Positions 1-13,109 of a stretch of DNA of 64,000 bases are shown piece by piece. The position numbers and the translations under genes were made by a program. Source of the stretch: Lamellibrachia satsuma (taxonomy: Eukaryota; Annelida; Polychaeta; Sabellida; Siboglinidae); NCBI GenBank assembly GCA_033239005.1, contig BSQZ01000026.1:5487001-5551000 (forward strand). The letters run 5' to 3'. The notes under the pieces are model-generated. The model was not told where the DNA came from. It saw only the letters and a program-made list of their open reading frames with translations, and did not search any database. Position 1 is the first letter of the stretch. Each line of letters begins with the position of its first letter.

Positions 1-582
1 CAGTTCACATACATCGGACGTGTTGTGAGCAGAGATTGTGGCACAGACCGAGACTTCAAAAGCAGGATAGGGAAAGCCACAGCAGCGTTTAAGATCCTGA
101 GACCCATTTGGACTTCACAGGTCATATCCGTCAAGACCAAGCTTCGGATTGTTAACACCAACGTAAAGTCAGTCCTTCTTTATGCGTGTGAAACCTGACG
201 CATAATAAAGGCCTTAACACACAAAGTGCAGACCTTCATTAACAGATGCTTCAGGGCCATCCTTCAGGACAAAATCACAAACGAAGAAATCCGGACAAGC
301 ACAAGCAGAAGCCCAGATCAAGAGAAGAAAGTGGGATTAGCTGGACCACACCCTGCGAAAAACAACTTCCAGCCTGTTACGCCTTGTACTAAAATGGAAC
401 CCACAAGGGAAACGGAAGAGAGGAAGACCTCGCTCCACCTGGAGAAGGTCTGTGCTTCTGTGGAGACTGAAAGGCAAACATTGGGACATTCCTGGGGTCA
501 GCTGGAAGTTATGTCCCGAGACAGGGCCAAGTGGAGGATGTTTGTGGTCGACCTGTTCTCCACACGGAGTACAAGGTTATAA
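1..582 (+). mobile_element. RTE-type LINE 3' end, decayed
   Basis: The translation from base 1 reads FTYIGRVVSRDCGTDRDFK, then RIGKATAAFKILRPIW and VKTKLRIVNTNVKSVLLYAC, and after a stop THKVQTFINRCFRAIL. This is the conserved region after the reverse-transcriptase core of RTE/BovB-like non-LTR retrotransposons. The stop near 197 falls where the family normally has Trp. Near 470-560 it continues with HSWGQLEVMSRDRAKW, typical of the C-terminal end, after indels that change frame. It is a dead 3' fragment cut by the window edge, probably inside an intron of the SLC5 gene on the other strand. Confidence 0.8.
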
Positions 583-1290
583 GTCAAGTAAGTCAAAAAA
601 CAAGTATACACGGGACTGTTTTAGCCACGGTTGAAAAAATCTTCTTTTTTAAATTGGATTTTTTTTTAAATATTTATTTATTATTTTTTTTATCTGGTAT
701 ATAGATATTTATATAGATGTTTATATTTGTAAACTCTTTCAAACGTGTTCTATTCAAATCAATTTGGGTTCTTGCCTTAACAGATGGTACATGATTTTTG
801 TTTCTATAAAGACATTAGACAATGTCCACAAGGCCTCACCTCCTGTCTGTTTCCATAATCTGTCTTGGAAAGGAAAGCATGCTGTGTGTCTGTGGCTGTA
901 GCAGTGCTAGTTAACGTTTGCTGAGAGGGTGGATTACCACCTGTCCAGGTCTCTGTGTACTCTAAGGGTATCTAACCAGAATACAAACTGGTACAGTATT
1001 AAACAACTGAGTCAACATACTGAATTGGTAACAACTAACACAAGTTCTAAGTGGACTTTAACTCAGGGCTTCTGACTTGACAAGGTACTTCCTCTGGAAG
1101 GCAAGTTTGTGTGGCTTCACATCATTCAGAAAGGGAATAGCTCAAACATACACAACGTCATAAACTATTTGACTATCAGGCTATCTGGTATCAATACAGC
1201 TACACAAGTGTGTGCACTTTGTGTTTTATATTAAAAAACATAAAACTTTGTTGATCTCGATGCTTCTAAACAATTATTTGTGTTAAATTC
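583..1290. other. No gene seen
   Basis: AT-rich sequence between two LINE remnants, with a T-rich stretch around 640-700. I see no coding exon or repeat structure. If the SLC5 gene continues to the left, this is intronic. Confidence 0.4.
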
Positions 1291-2960
1291 ATATATATCA
1301 GTGATTAAAAAAACTGGTTGTAGCTTCTTCTATATACTGAGTAACATTTTAACGCATATCCACAATGATCAGCAGAATGCTTGAATCCAAACTGATTGTC
1401 AGTTGTATCCAGATAACATTCCATAAATTCAAGCAATATAATTTCAAAGATCTTAGAAGCAACTGTGACAAGCGCTATATGTCTGTAGTTATTAACATCA
1501 CTCGTGTCACCAGACTTGTTTTTGACCAAGGGTATATTAATAATAGTTTCATAAAGTCATCGGGTAGATGTCCATGTGAGATAACACTAGTGCAAAAAAT
1601 GTACAATACTATAGTTATGTGCTTGTCTATCAAATTTCCAGTATTGTGTACACACTCTTTCACATTTTGCATATTTACATAAAGTTTTGACATTGTTTAA
1701 CAAATATTCCAAATATGTTTTCCATGTGACTGATATGGAAGAAGGATTGTTAACACCATTAACAGAAGAAGCATTAGAAATAACTTTTTTGTACGATTTA
1801 TATATATTTTTCAAAAAACTAACTGTATCTTTAGTATGCATGGATTTTGCCATGGCATCTGCTCGAGCCATGTCTTCTCTTTGTTGACACTGTTTAAACA
1901 GACACTTAAAATGTAATCTAGTTTTCCGCATTAGTTCACAAATTCGGCCATGCTTAGGTTTTCCCACGTCACGCCACAGAATATAACAATTTCTGGCTTC
2001 AGTGTGTGCCTCCTTTACATAATCATTCCAGTCGGGTACAATGTAATCTTGACATGATGTTTTTTACTTGTACTAATAGTTTCAAGATTAGATACCCGAA
2101 GTGCATGCATTACATATATCATCAAATAGATTATCGATGTCACATATATGACATATATTTGAACAATTGGTCTTAGCGCATGTAAATGACTTTGGAATGT
2201 GTATTTTGTCCAGATGTACAGCAATACTCTTTCCATATTCTCTGATATTATAATATTGTGCGTTGAACCATCTAAAAATAGGAGGCATTTTATCAGCATG
2301 CTTCTCGTTAGATATATTGTCATGACTTTCTGCAGTTACAGAGAAAGAGATAACTAGTCATTCAGGGAGACTGTCCGAAGTAGGACGTTTATCTAAAATA
2401 TGTAAGTCAGTGATTATTGAATGTACACTTTGTGAAAAGATAAAGTGATATAACCACGAGGTAGAATTATGTGCATCACTCACATAAGTATAATATTGCA
2501 GGTTCGACCAATTTTTTTTTAATCTGCTATTACCAGACCAATAGTGTCACACATATCAATTAGTTCAGTTTCAAAAGGAGTGTTTAGAGCAGATTAAAAT
2601 CACCAGTTATAACAATGTTGCTTGTGTTTATTCCTCTATGACTGAAGCAATTTTTCCCCAAATAATTACAAAACTCTTGAGAGGTAATTATGATTAATAT
2701 TAATAACCAAGAAACCGGATCATCTATCCATTCAAAGAATTACAAAACTCGTCATAGTTGTCAGGTGATTGGTAGGGCAGGTATACGTTTAGGAGAAACA
2801 AGTTGCCATCCTTAGTATCGATGTCAATTCCATGTAACCCGACATCTTGAAGATCAAAAATTACGCATGCATGAGAAATAGTTTTTCTTTATAGAACACC
2901 AATATCGCCAATATCGAGTTAACGACTGTGACTCAGCATGGAGCGCCGATATGTGGGACT
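1290..2960 (-). mobile_element. Non-LTR retrotransposon (endonuclease + RT), decayed
   Basis: On the minus strand three parts appear in the expected order. Around 2960-2740 is an endonuclease-like piece (GNLFLLNVYLPYQSPDNYDE). Around 1967-1690 is the linker (KPKHGRICELMRKTRLHFKC). Around 1590-1305 is the start of the reverse transcriptase (NNYRHIALVTVASKIFE, then a QFGFKHSADHC motif). Stops and frame changes interrupt it, and the catalytic YADD region was not found. The clade is uncertain; it is not the RTE at 1-582 nor the CR1 family seen elsewhere in the window. Confidence 0.7.
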
Positions 2961-3278
2961 GTCTCAGGTCAAATGCTTAACTTAATCTCTAATCAGTCGG
3001 AATTAATATCTTCGGTTAGTTTCGATAACATTTCGTGAGATTAAGAACGTTTCTATGATAAATATTTTAATGTGGACACCATGACCAAACTTAGTAAAAA
3101 AGTGTGTGTGTTACACGGCTGAAAACCCGGTCGTTAATTAAATGGTTATGCGGTTATGACCGTGGGAGTCCACTGCAATGGTGGAACTGCTGTTGTGATA
3201 TATGAAAGGAAAGGAGCTGCTGTTGTGATATATGATCAACGTTAGCGTCTATGTTTCGCAGGCAGGTTCAAAACTTAC

Positions 3279-6200
3279 ATCCGCGCCTGATTCATAGTTG
3301 CAGTGGCACAGTAACGTTGCACAGAGAACTGGTAAGTCCCATAGATGGCGAACCAATGCAAGGTACCGCCAAAGAGTAAACCCCAGACTGTGTGACGGAC
3401 TCTTGGGTCTATATCCCATCTGAAAGAAAAGGTGTATTATTAAAAAGACACGTATAGCTCCCGCTATGCAAAGACAATACATATAGAGATTAAGGGTATT
3501 TCTTTTTAATGATTCAGTACCATGTAACCCTTTTTCAAGAAAGATGTAGTTTATTAATTACCGTGCGATTCACAATGCATTGCACTTTTCCAACACGTTG
3601 TCTCCCTGAGAGAAAGTTTTGGCTTGATACAACAACGTTACAATTTTTCCCGATAACATATTACAATTTGCCGTACACCTTTTCATTTATAAACTCCTGT
3701 GATTACATAGAGCATACCAAAGATACTGCTTAACGGCCTACGCAACAGCTAGAGCATAATATTCACAAACAACCATGTGCACACAAATCGTTAAGAAGTA
3801 TACTGCGAAAGTCGCTCTAAATTAAATGCTAAATCTAAGCGCTAATGTAACTTAATACAGATAATGTCATGCACAACATTAATAACACAGATGAAACAAC
3901 ACTTTACATACTGGTGGGGTGTACTATTGTTTGCGCGTTGGGATATTGTTTGCAAAGAAACTGAATTTAAGAAAAACAAATAAAGACATAGTTTACTGAT
4001 GGCGACTGGCCTACATCTAAAGGCCGATAACGACTGGGCTACCTTTCAGGTTCCCCGCACATGCGTTCACTTAGTAGTATCACTGTAGGCCATATAAGCA
4101 AAGTGACATTTTCTACAGACGACGGAAGGGCGCAAACCACGGCTATTTTTCCCATTGGTGTTCATGTTTGGTTAACGTTTTGCCTGGGTATACGTACGTG
4201 TGCCCATTAAATAAATTTAAAACTCCATGGCAACCACTGGCAATACGTGCTGAACAATTTTATGAAAATCACTTAGCTCTAGCATTTTTAACCATGTTGT
4301 AAACGCGCTTACTCTAAAATGGCCAGCTTTCGGAAAATATTAATACGTCTACGGTGTTTAATGAATGTCACCAACAAAATGCCTACGCATTTTCAAATCC
4401 GCTTCCAATTGCAACATATCATTGCCATAGATTCGACTTTTAAACATTTCAGCTTTCCTGTGGTTATTATGTTACTTTTGTCACAATACGATCATTGACG
4501 TCGGATTGCTTACACATTAAAATGCTTGAGGCAATGTCCCACATTTGTATGTCTTCATCTGACGAACAAGGTCTCGCCAATTAACTCTGACTTAATGAGA
4601 AACAAATCCTCTGGATCAGGCCATGTGTAACAACAATCGCAATAAAATTGTGTTGATGATTTTGAGGCACAATGTCCTGTACATATTGGCTACAGGATAA
4701 AATAAAGCAGTGAACGATGATAGTCAACTGTCTATATGTTGAGATTCATACTTACTTAGTCCAGAAAATTCTGCCTTCGCTATTGGCAATATCAAAGACT
4801 TTACTTGTGCCACCGACGACCATGCTTGCCTGCAAGATGCATTTATCTTGTTCAACGTGACACAACATTAATTCGAAATTTTCGCAGTGTTCAAATGCTG
4901 GGATAGTTTAGTGTTATATTCCATAATAATACTGCTATGTTATAATGTGATAAAAATACAGTTACAATTTATGCATAATTAACAAGCGAAGGAAACTAGT
5001 AAAAGGCAATTCTTAGATGGATGATGAAACTTCTGGTTCAAGTGGAGGAATCACTGTTTTCACAACCGTGCACATATACATAGCATTACTTTATCTACAT
5101 TTATCAGCTTTATATTGATATATCTGCTAGACAGCTTAATTCCGCGTACACATGCCCATGATACATCACACAAGTAAATCGACACTTTTCTCCATTGCTA
5201 AGTTAACATGTCATTTGCGTCGTTGGTTTTATCAGAGACAACTTTTCATTTAATCATATTACCAGTTATGTCTGGTATTCACGGCTAATGGTCTTTGGCA
5301 TGTGACCGTTTTGTAAATAGCGTTCTTTTGAACGCATGCAACATGTATATAATTGATAATGTATGTCAACATAAAGCGCAGCACATATAGGACTTAAGAC
5401 GCATTATTATTCACCCCTGACAGTCAAACTAGACACTGGTGAACATACAACCGTTTTACAAAATGTGCAGTACCTTGGCCGCGACTAACATCAATCCCCC
5501 AACCATGATGGTGAACTGGAAGACATCAGTCCAAACCACAGCCCGTATTCCTCCCTGTATATCGAAACAGCAACAAGCTATGTTGGTTCAGATATGATGA
5601 TTAGGTTAGGCAAATAAGGAATAGTGTTCCGTGTTGTTTGGATTTGACAGTCTGATATGATCTGTGCAACACACGTTCTACCACATATATTGATAACAAT
5701 AATCCAGTTGATCGCCATTGCACACCCTAGTCCTTGTCACAGGGACTAGCAACCATCTTGAATTTGACAGTCTGATATGATCTGTGCAACACACGTTCTA
5801 CCACATATATTGATAACAATAATCCAGTTGATCGACATTGCACACCCTAGTCCTTGTCACAGGGACTAGCAACCGTCTTGAATTTGACAGTCTGATATGA
5901 TCTGTGCAACACACGTTCTACCACATATATTGATAACAATAATCCAGTTGATCGCCATTGCACACCCTAGTCCTTCTCACAGGGACTAGCAACCGTCTTG
6001 AATTATTTACGACGGTGATGCATTTACTAATCATAATAGCAACTATGTCAACACTTTACAGGTTCGACCATCAATATTATAAGGAGTGATGCATACAAAC
6101 AGTAAACACGTCACTTCAGTGGTTAACAACATTCTTATTAGCGTACATATGCTTAGTAGCATACAGAATATCATAGCTGTTTTCTTTCCAGTTGTATTGA

Positions 6201-7563
6201 TGAACAAAATATCAAGATAAGAAAATTTTACTTTGTAGCTGTTTAACTGACTGAATCCTTACCAATGCCGTGTATGCTACGCAGGCCGCGGCCATAGTAG
6301 GAACGGTCACAGTAAGGGGCAAGCCGGTCACTGAAAATGAGATAGCAGCCGTGGTATCGCACCTGTCCCATTTTGGTTAGTTGAAATTATGTGTAAAGGT
6401 GTACTAAATTGCATAACATATTGATTGTTTAACCGGCCTAGAGCATTCACATTCCGATCGTTTCTTGCCATCTGTATATCACGCAAAATCCTTTAGGATT
6501 TGTCGGAAATCTGGCTTCCATCAAACGGTTTTTAGGAGAAGTATAGGTGATTTGTTTTTGGAACTCAATTAATTTGTCAACCGATGTTATTCTCTTTTGA
6601 CGAACACCAGAAAATATGTACCATTTTACTATTTTTCGATAAAAGTTGAGCAGAATATTTCGACATGATTCCCGGATTGTGTGCCTTGTGCAATCAGACG
6701 CCGTTTAAATTTATTATTTTCGCACATTTTTTGAACGTTCATTATATACTGAAGCACCTACTTTTTCGCCACATATGTTTCATCACAGTTACGTTTCACG
6801 AATAGCATAATCAATCAATGCATTAGTAATGTGTGTACCAGCCACTCACCCACGTCCAATGCTGCAGATGGCGCGTACATAGTAATACCCATGTAAAGCA
6901 CGTGCAATAGGACATTATTCCGCTGTCGATACAAACACTTCCTTTTATGACAACAATATATAATTGACGTTATAAACAGCAGTGTTATTTCTATCAACGA
7001 ATTATATTCTTATAAAGATTACCCAAAATACGTTCAATAATTGACTCAATGTTAGCATAGGTTATCTAACTTGATAAACCTGCAATAACCTAATAACATA
7101 ATAACAAACGTAACTAATCACATTCTTCATTGCAGATACACACTATTTACAGAAAACGTCATATAAATTGTAAATAGAAATCGTAATGCGAAACTGGCTG
7201 TGAGAAATGAGTGATCCTACAAAAAATATCCGACGCCGTGCAACTTTTCACTATTAAATATAACAAACATATATTAGTACTCACCCCTTGAATAATTCCA
7301 AAAGAAGAGGCAAACATTCTAAGTGTCTTTGATTTGAATCTCAATTCGAAATACTGAATCAAGCAAACAAAAATACATTAATGAGTACAAAAACAACATG
7401 TTCTCACTGGGGTGCATACACCGTTACTATGTGGAATTCGGGAGAAACGGCATTTACTCGATAACACGATCGTACATATTTGGTTCTTGCTAAGCCGGAA
7501 TGTGTTGGACAAATCAAGCAATGTGTGTGTATGTGTGCGTGTGTGTGTGTGTGTGTGTGCGTG

Positions 7564-7595
<32 letters not shown>

Positions 7596-8144
7596 TGTGT
7601 GCGTGTGTGCGTGCGTCCGTGTCTGTGTGTGGGGGGTGTGCGTTCGTGTGTGCGTGTGTGTGTGTGTGTTTGTGTGCGTGTATGCGTACGTGCGTGTGTG
7701 CTTGCTTTCGTGTACAATCGTACGAACACTGATTCATGAATACACACTACAAGCAAATTTATATTTGAAATAACATTTAAGAATGCTGCTGTCAAACTCT
7801 AAAGTACCTCGAACACACTGGTGAGCTTGAGCGGATAGAACCACGGTACAGCGAGTCTTTCGGCGAAAAGCCAAAGCGACGCTGACGCTGATGACAGCCC
7901 ACAGCCACATCTGGGAACCGAACATATACATCTCGGCCGTCATTCCTAGCACCGCGATGGCAGAAAAGTTCGACGCCAACGTCGATATGACGGTTGGGAT
8001 GACCTTCAATTGCCGGTTGGCCATGATGAATTCCTGAGTCGTCCTCTGGCGTTCCCCAGTGACAGCATGGTACAGACCCACGCCGAGGGAGATGGCCAGA
8101 AACGCAGCAAACAGAGCATAGTCGACCCAGTGTAGAGAATCCAT
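3279..8144 (-). CDS. SLC5-family sodium-coupled transporter, N-terminal half (7 exons, partial)
   Basis: Integral-membrane sodium:solute symporter of the SLC5A5/6/8/12 type (monocarboxylate, iodide or multivitamin carriers); the substrate cannot be told. Inferred exons on the minus strand are 7808-8144, 7285-7353, 6850-6922, 6263-6330, 5474-5554, 4756-4829 and 3279-3419, all with GT-AG ends and consistent phases. Family signatures: the N-terminal helix with [36 protein letters not shown], the [17 protein letters not shown] segment, [15 protein letters not shown] across the first splice, [26 protein letters not shown] and [20 protein letters not shown]. The start is ATG at 8144, directly before the expected first helix. 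About 280 residues are present out of roughly 600 usual; the rest should lie left of base 1. Exon 1 carries a one-base frameshift at the AAAA run 7866-7869; removing one base restores [13 protein letters not shown] and the splice phase. Exon 3 appears to add a few residues compared with the family. Confidence 0.85.
5641..6000. repeat. 120-bp direct repeat, three tandem copies
   Basis: Copies at 5641-5760, 5761-5880 and 5881-6000 differ at only a few bases each. Every unit contains a small hairpin with stems CTAGTCC and GGACTAG around an 8-9 base loop. The array lies in the SLC5 intron between exons 5474-5554 and 6263-6330. The near-identity implies recent duplication or ongoing homogenisation. 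Confidence 0.95.
7524..7715. repeat. (TG)n/(TGCG)n microsatellite
   Basis: Alternating TG and TGCG tract about 190 bp long in SLC5 intron 1, starting about 90 bases from the end of exon 1. The long open frames here (Cys-Val or His-Thr) are artefacts of the repeat. Confidence 0.95.
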
Positions 8145-8251
8145 GTCCTACGTGAACAATAATACAACTGGTGACACTGACAATTCAAGATACAGAAGCA
8201 CTTGATATTCACATATATGTGTGACTACGAAAATACAACTGACCCCTCTAT

Positions 8252-8322
8252 TAACGTTTAGCTCAGTAGGTAGTACCAACAGGCAGCAGCCAGCGCATCG
8301 AACCCTCATCCAAAGTCTTGAG
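8252..8322 (+). repeat. Possible tRNA-derived (SINE) fragment
   Basis: TTAGCTCAGTAGG at 8258-8270 fits the Pol III A-box consensus, and ATCGAACCCTC about 40 bases later resembles a weak B box. A full cloverleaf does not fold convincingly, so at most this is a decayed SINE head rather than a tRNA gene. Confidence 0.25.
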
Positions 8323-8399
8323 GTTCATTGGTAAAAACGGCGTGCATACATGCATGTATGCTCATAAAAAACGCAAGTTCATATTGTAATTCATACAAT

Positions 8400-8860
8400 T
8401 TATTAACGCAAACATAATAACATCAATATATTGTGTAAGAATTGTTCAATAAAGTCAATGCCCCCAAGCAATGCAAGACATGTCAGGGCTAAACGCAGGA
8501 CGTGGCAGCGTCTGTATCGGCTGCTGCTGCAGCTGCAGATAGGCTTGAACCAATCCGAGCAAACGCGAGGTCGGACATTGTACTGATGAAACAATATCAT
8601 GAAACATATTCGTGTGTTGGTTTCGTTGTACCAGTTCAGGAATGAGGACCTTATCTCTGTATCTATGTGCAGTTGGTATACACGTGTTCAGTTTGGATAA
8701 GCGAAAACAGGCTTCATCTGTAAAGAGAACCTGATTCCACATGATATGTGTCCAGTCCTGACGTTGGTACGGCTATTGTGACCGTCGTTGTCGCATTCCT
8801 TCATCGATCACGAACGTGTTGGAGGACAATATGGCGGCCATGTCTAGGTCAGGTCACTTC
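8400..8860 (-). mobile_element. Tc1/mariner transposase remnant
   Basis: The minus-strand translation begins MWNQVLFTDEACFRLSKLN, the segment holding the first catalytic Asp of Tc1-like DDE transposases. It ends LPRPAFSPDMSCIAWGH, the place where the family has WPALSPDLNPIEHLWD. The third catalytic acid (Glu in that motif) is lost, the second Asp region is deleted, and the N-terminal DNA-binding domain is only hinted at upstream. It is a dead fragment, about 95 residues out of roughly 340. Confidence 0.75.
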
Positions 8861-9439
8861 TCGGACGATATGTTGTATTGCCAATTGCATTGTCACGTAA
8901 TGAGCAACGAATTCTTCTCGGTGTGATGACCTCACAAGGGTCACTGTGTCACAGTACAGACAAAACGATTAACGATAGATTTTGAGAAATAAAACATTTC
9001 TTGACAAATGACACAACTCGCCTTTCTTTGTTTGACTAGTATATGTATGTATGTATGTATGCATGCCCACACGTACACATGCACTGCCAAGGTCCAATAT
9101 TGTGGACTGTGAACTAACACTTCGATATAAGACACAAAGAACCCTTGATGACAATGTGTTATGCACAGTTCCGCCGCGCGAGGGGCCTATTCCTCTGGGA
9201 TTATTTGTGTTTTCTATGCCTTAATTAAACCAGTATTTGAATAGAAAGCGAAGCGTAATGCGTAATAAGGCAAACGACTATGTGAACTCTAATTGCAATG
9301 TAACACACTTACCGGTTGCGACGTTGGAAATTACAACTGCCAAACATTCAACTCTGAAAGTGTCCTTCATACTAAGTCAGACGTACGTAACCGGAATGCA
9401 CTCGGGGTACTTGTTGGTTTGTTAAGTGCTCCTCTACCG

Positions 9440-9475
9440 AGAGAAAGAGCGAACGAGAGAGCGAGAGAGCGAGAG

Positions 9476-9572
<97 letters not shown>
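9440..9572. repeat. (GA)n microsatellite
   Basis: Nearly pure AG tract, with GAGC variants at its left end and one AAAG interruption. It is intergenic, upstream of the SLC5 gene. Confidence 0.95.
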
Positions 9573-9599
9573 TAGTGTACTTCCCTTCTCCCGATTTGC

Positions 9600-11150
9600 A
9601 CACTAATGCCATCTGAGGCGATTCCAACCTGAGACGATTCATATAGCCAGGGAAGGATTTATATAAACAAACTACATGCGGTTACACACGGATTACTCAA
9701 TCATATTTGCTTTAGATTTACCACTTAAATGCTACCCATTAGCGATCCTGAGATTAGATTTCACAACAGTGGCTATTACGCCGCGCAGAAAATCGGGACG
9801 GGGTTGATGGTCGTCAATAAAACAGGAGTGTTGTCTCAGAAAGTGCAATGACTACTTGGTTATCAATGGAGAACACGTATAGTTCTTATTCCATGTTGGG
9901 TGAGTGCAAAATAGCCATCAGTGTTTACAACCAAAGTTCAAAATATTCTTAAGTGCGTTCACTTTTGTTTGAATATAGTCACAAGTGGTTTTGCTCTAAA
10001 TATAATACACTTCAACTTGATTCATACGTATTGATAATGCTACCACATACAAGTTGCTAGTACAATTTCAATTACATAATAATAATAGCAATGTATGCAG
10101 AGTGGTCCAACATTAATGTGTTACCGATAACATGTGACATATTAATTATCATTCGGAGCTATATCAAACAATTGTCTGTGTCTAGATGCGCCGCGTCGGG
10201 GGATGGGGCACCGAATGGACAGTTAACTTACATATCAAGCAGATACAATCACATTAAAAATCCGCGATTCCTCTGTCTTATAACCTTGATTGCGTATATA
10301 GTCATTTGTCATGCAGTGTATTTGTTATTAGATGCGTTGTAAACAGTGAATTCATGATTAATGTTGGCTTGCATTACACGTAGTTGACAAGCAAGTAGTG
10401 TTCTAGCGTATAAACAACCTCAATCTTCAGCTAAGTGTGGTGTTCAATCGGCGGAGCTGGCAGTGTTTTGGTCACGTGACTGAGAATTAGCGTACGACTC
10501 GGTTTTACTGGGTCATATGTCCTGCGTGATGTCACCGATATTCGCTTCGAGAATACAATATGGATCATACAGCGATTTTATATATCAAGGTACGTGTGTA
10601 AGTTAGGTAGCACAGTCTTGCTAATGAATATGTCGTATTGTGGTGATGTGTTTCATCTATAGGAAAACTTGCAATCCCCAGACAGCGCCACTGAACAATG
10701 CGGTAGATTAGCTGAAGTGTGCTAGAACGTTCTTCCTAAAGTTGTTTACATGGTTTTGAAATCACGAGCACCATTTAATGAAATATTTTTCAAAGTTGCT
10801 TGAACATCTAACATCCAAAACTGTCGCGACAAGTCACAGTTAGCACAAGTTAAAGGCTGTAGCAACTGCGTCAAGCACACGTGAAGCCGTGTACTGACAA
10901 GAATAACTTTTGTACCGCATTTTCATATAATGGCGTCACGTGGTTTAGTTTACAAATCATCCCTTTCATTAGGTTCACTCTGAAAGGAAATATTTAAAAG
11001 ATGTGTTGGGGGAATGGGAGGGGCGTACATAGTCATGGGGTACCCCCGGCGTCAACCCAGAGTACACGAACATATATTTCTTAGCAATCGCACATTTAAT
11101 AACCCAGCATGTTACGCGTTGTGATAAAGACGTCTAAACGTGTTTAGCTG
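9600..11150. other. Intergenic, no gene recognised
   Basis: I found no exon with family similarity and no long open frame on either strand. It lies upstream of the SLC5 start, so promoter elements could be here, but none can be pointed to with confidence. Confidence 0.4.
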
Positions 11151-11159
11151 TAATTGAAT

Positions 11160-11395
11160 AACCAGTCACACAACTGAATAGCCGTATCCCAGTGAGTATC
11201 ACAACTGAATTAATTATCATAGCCCAGTGTGTATCACAACTGAATGAGCATAGTCCAGTGAATATCACAACTGAATGGCCGTAGCCCAGTGAGTGTCAAA
11301 AATGAATGGCCGTAGCCCAGTGAGTATCACAACTGAATGGCCGTAACACAATGCGTATCACAATTGAATGTACATAGCCCTGTGAGTATCACGTA
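11160..11395. repeat. 31-bp degenerate minisatellite
   Basis: About seven imperfect copies of a unit reading roughly GGCCGTAGCCCAGTGAGTAT followed by CACAACTGAAT. Copies in the middle (11275-11350) are closest to each other and the edges have decayed. Confidence 0.8.
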
Positions 11396-11754
11396 CTCTT
11401 CATAAACTTATTCTGAAATGTACTCGGTATTTTTTGTTTAAGCCTAAATCAAATAGATTAATTCCTCGGGTATAATGACGAGAAACCGTATTATCTGCAC
11501 GAAGAGGGGGCCTCACTAACGCCCGTTAGTTTGTTGTGGCCACCTCTGGAGTAATGTAGAACCAGAGAGAAGATCAATCTGACTAACACGACGCATACAG
11601 TATTAGTCAAGCTTCGAGAGGACGTGGGGTAGAAGAAAGAACACAAATTATCACAACTCATGAATAATTATTATAATTTGTCCCAGATGGGGATGCGTGT
11701 ATCCTTGCCTCCCTTGCCTGTTCCGTTCTCACAAACACTGACTCTGATATATTA

Positions 11755-12535
11755 TTGTTATGCAGGAGAACCTATGCATGCAGGTTAGTGAAATGGTCTG
11801 AGAAATGGCAGCTGTTGTTCAATTTTGGGAAATGTAAATGCCTACATACAGGACTTGGGAATTTGGATGTAAACTATAAAATGGGATATATTCTGGGTAC
11901 TACTGTAAAAGAAATGGACTTGGGGGTTACAATAAGCGCTGATATGAAAGTTTCAGAGCAGTGTGGTATTGCAGCTTCAAAGGGTAATCACATTCTGGGG
12001 TTGATTAGGGGAACCATAACATACAATGAAAAAAGCTAATTATACATCTGTATAAAGCAATAGTTAGACGTCATTTAGAATACTGTATACAAGCGTGGAG
12101 ACGCTTGAACGCATACAGGGGAGAGCATCTAAAATTATTCCAGAAATGAGAGACCTTAGTTTGGAAGACATGGGGATTAAGAGATCAGATTGATTTTTTA
12201 TGATACTGAATTGGTATGAAAATATTGATAGAAATATGTTTTCCTCACTCAAGAAAGATAGCAGAACTAGAGGATATGAACAAAAATTGGATCAGGGTAG
12301 ACTGGATATCAGGAAGACCTCGTTCTCAAAGAGGACAGTAAATGAATGGAACAAATTGTCTACGCATTGTATAACTACTAGCAGCGTGAATACGTTTAAA
12401 AACAAGGTTGACACATATCTGACGAGGGCGGGTTGTTGGACTCTCGATACGCCAATGGCTTCCTTGTCAACTTGCCATCTGGGGCTTTGGCTTGGATGGC
12501 AAATCTTATTAAATCTTGTTTAATCACAGTTTATA
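11755..12535 (+). mobile_element. CR1-like LINE 3' end (copy a)
   Basis: Encodes WSEKWQLLFNFGKCKCLHTG, then TTVKEMDLGVTISADMKVSE and, after frameshifts, GYENIDRNMFSSLKKDSRTR and NEWNKLSTHCITTSSVNTFK. This is the RT-C region and tail shared with the copies at 15185, 15825, 20895, 41464 and 59046. It ends with a short tandem tail of AAATCTTRTT units, characteristic of CR1-type termini. A section present in copy f (MIPELRDLSYEERLKECGLT) is partly deleted here. Confidence 0.85.
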
Positions 12536-13109
12536 GCCTATGTCCCCCATCTTTTAATTGAAGACATATTGATACTTGTGTAGATGATTATCATGGAAAG
12601 ATGTAATAGATAATGTCAAGAACCTTAGACTTGAAACGTGAAATATCCTTTAGGCATATGGTAAGACAAATAAGAATGTAAGCAGTGTGTGCAGTCAGGA
12701 AAAGAGGCGTCAGGAAAAGGGTCAGTGCACATGCTTCTCAAACTCCCACTAATTCTTAAGATCAGCCTCCCACCTCTCAATTCCTGCCACACCTCCCTCT
12801 ATTTTGGATAACAATTACATATATCCAGGTATTTTTCGAAGGAGAAACTACATCCGGGTATCTATGGAGGTGAAAGTGTCGTTTCCCGAAGCCCACGACG
12901 CCTGTGCGTCCATGTTGCGGCTCATCTCCGTCTACTCACCGCTCACTCCAATGTTGAAACACTGAAAAATGCGTCTCAATTCACGAAGGATTTTTTGTCG
13001 TAATCTGTTGTTCGGGGCTTTTTTTCTTTCTATAACGTCTTGGTTCCACTGTGTTGCATTTCTTAACATAGTCTGCCTACAAATATACATTGCTAATTAT
13101 CAGCCTTAT

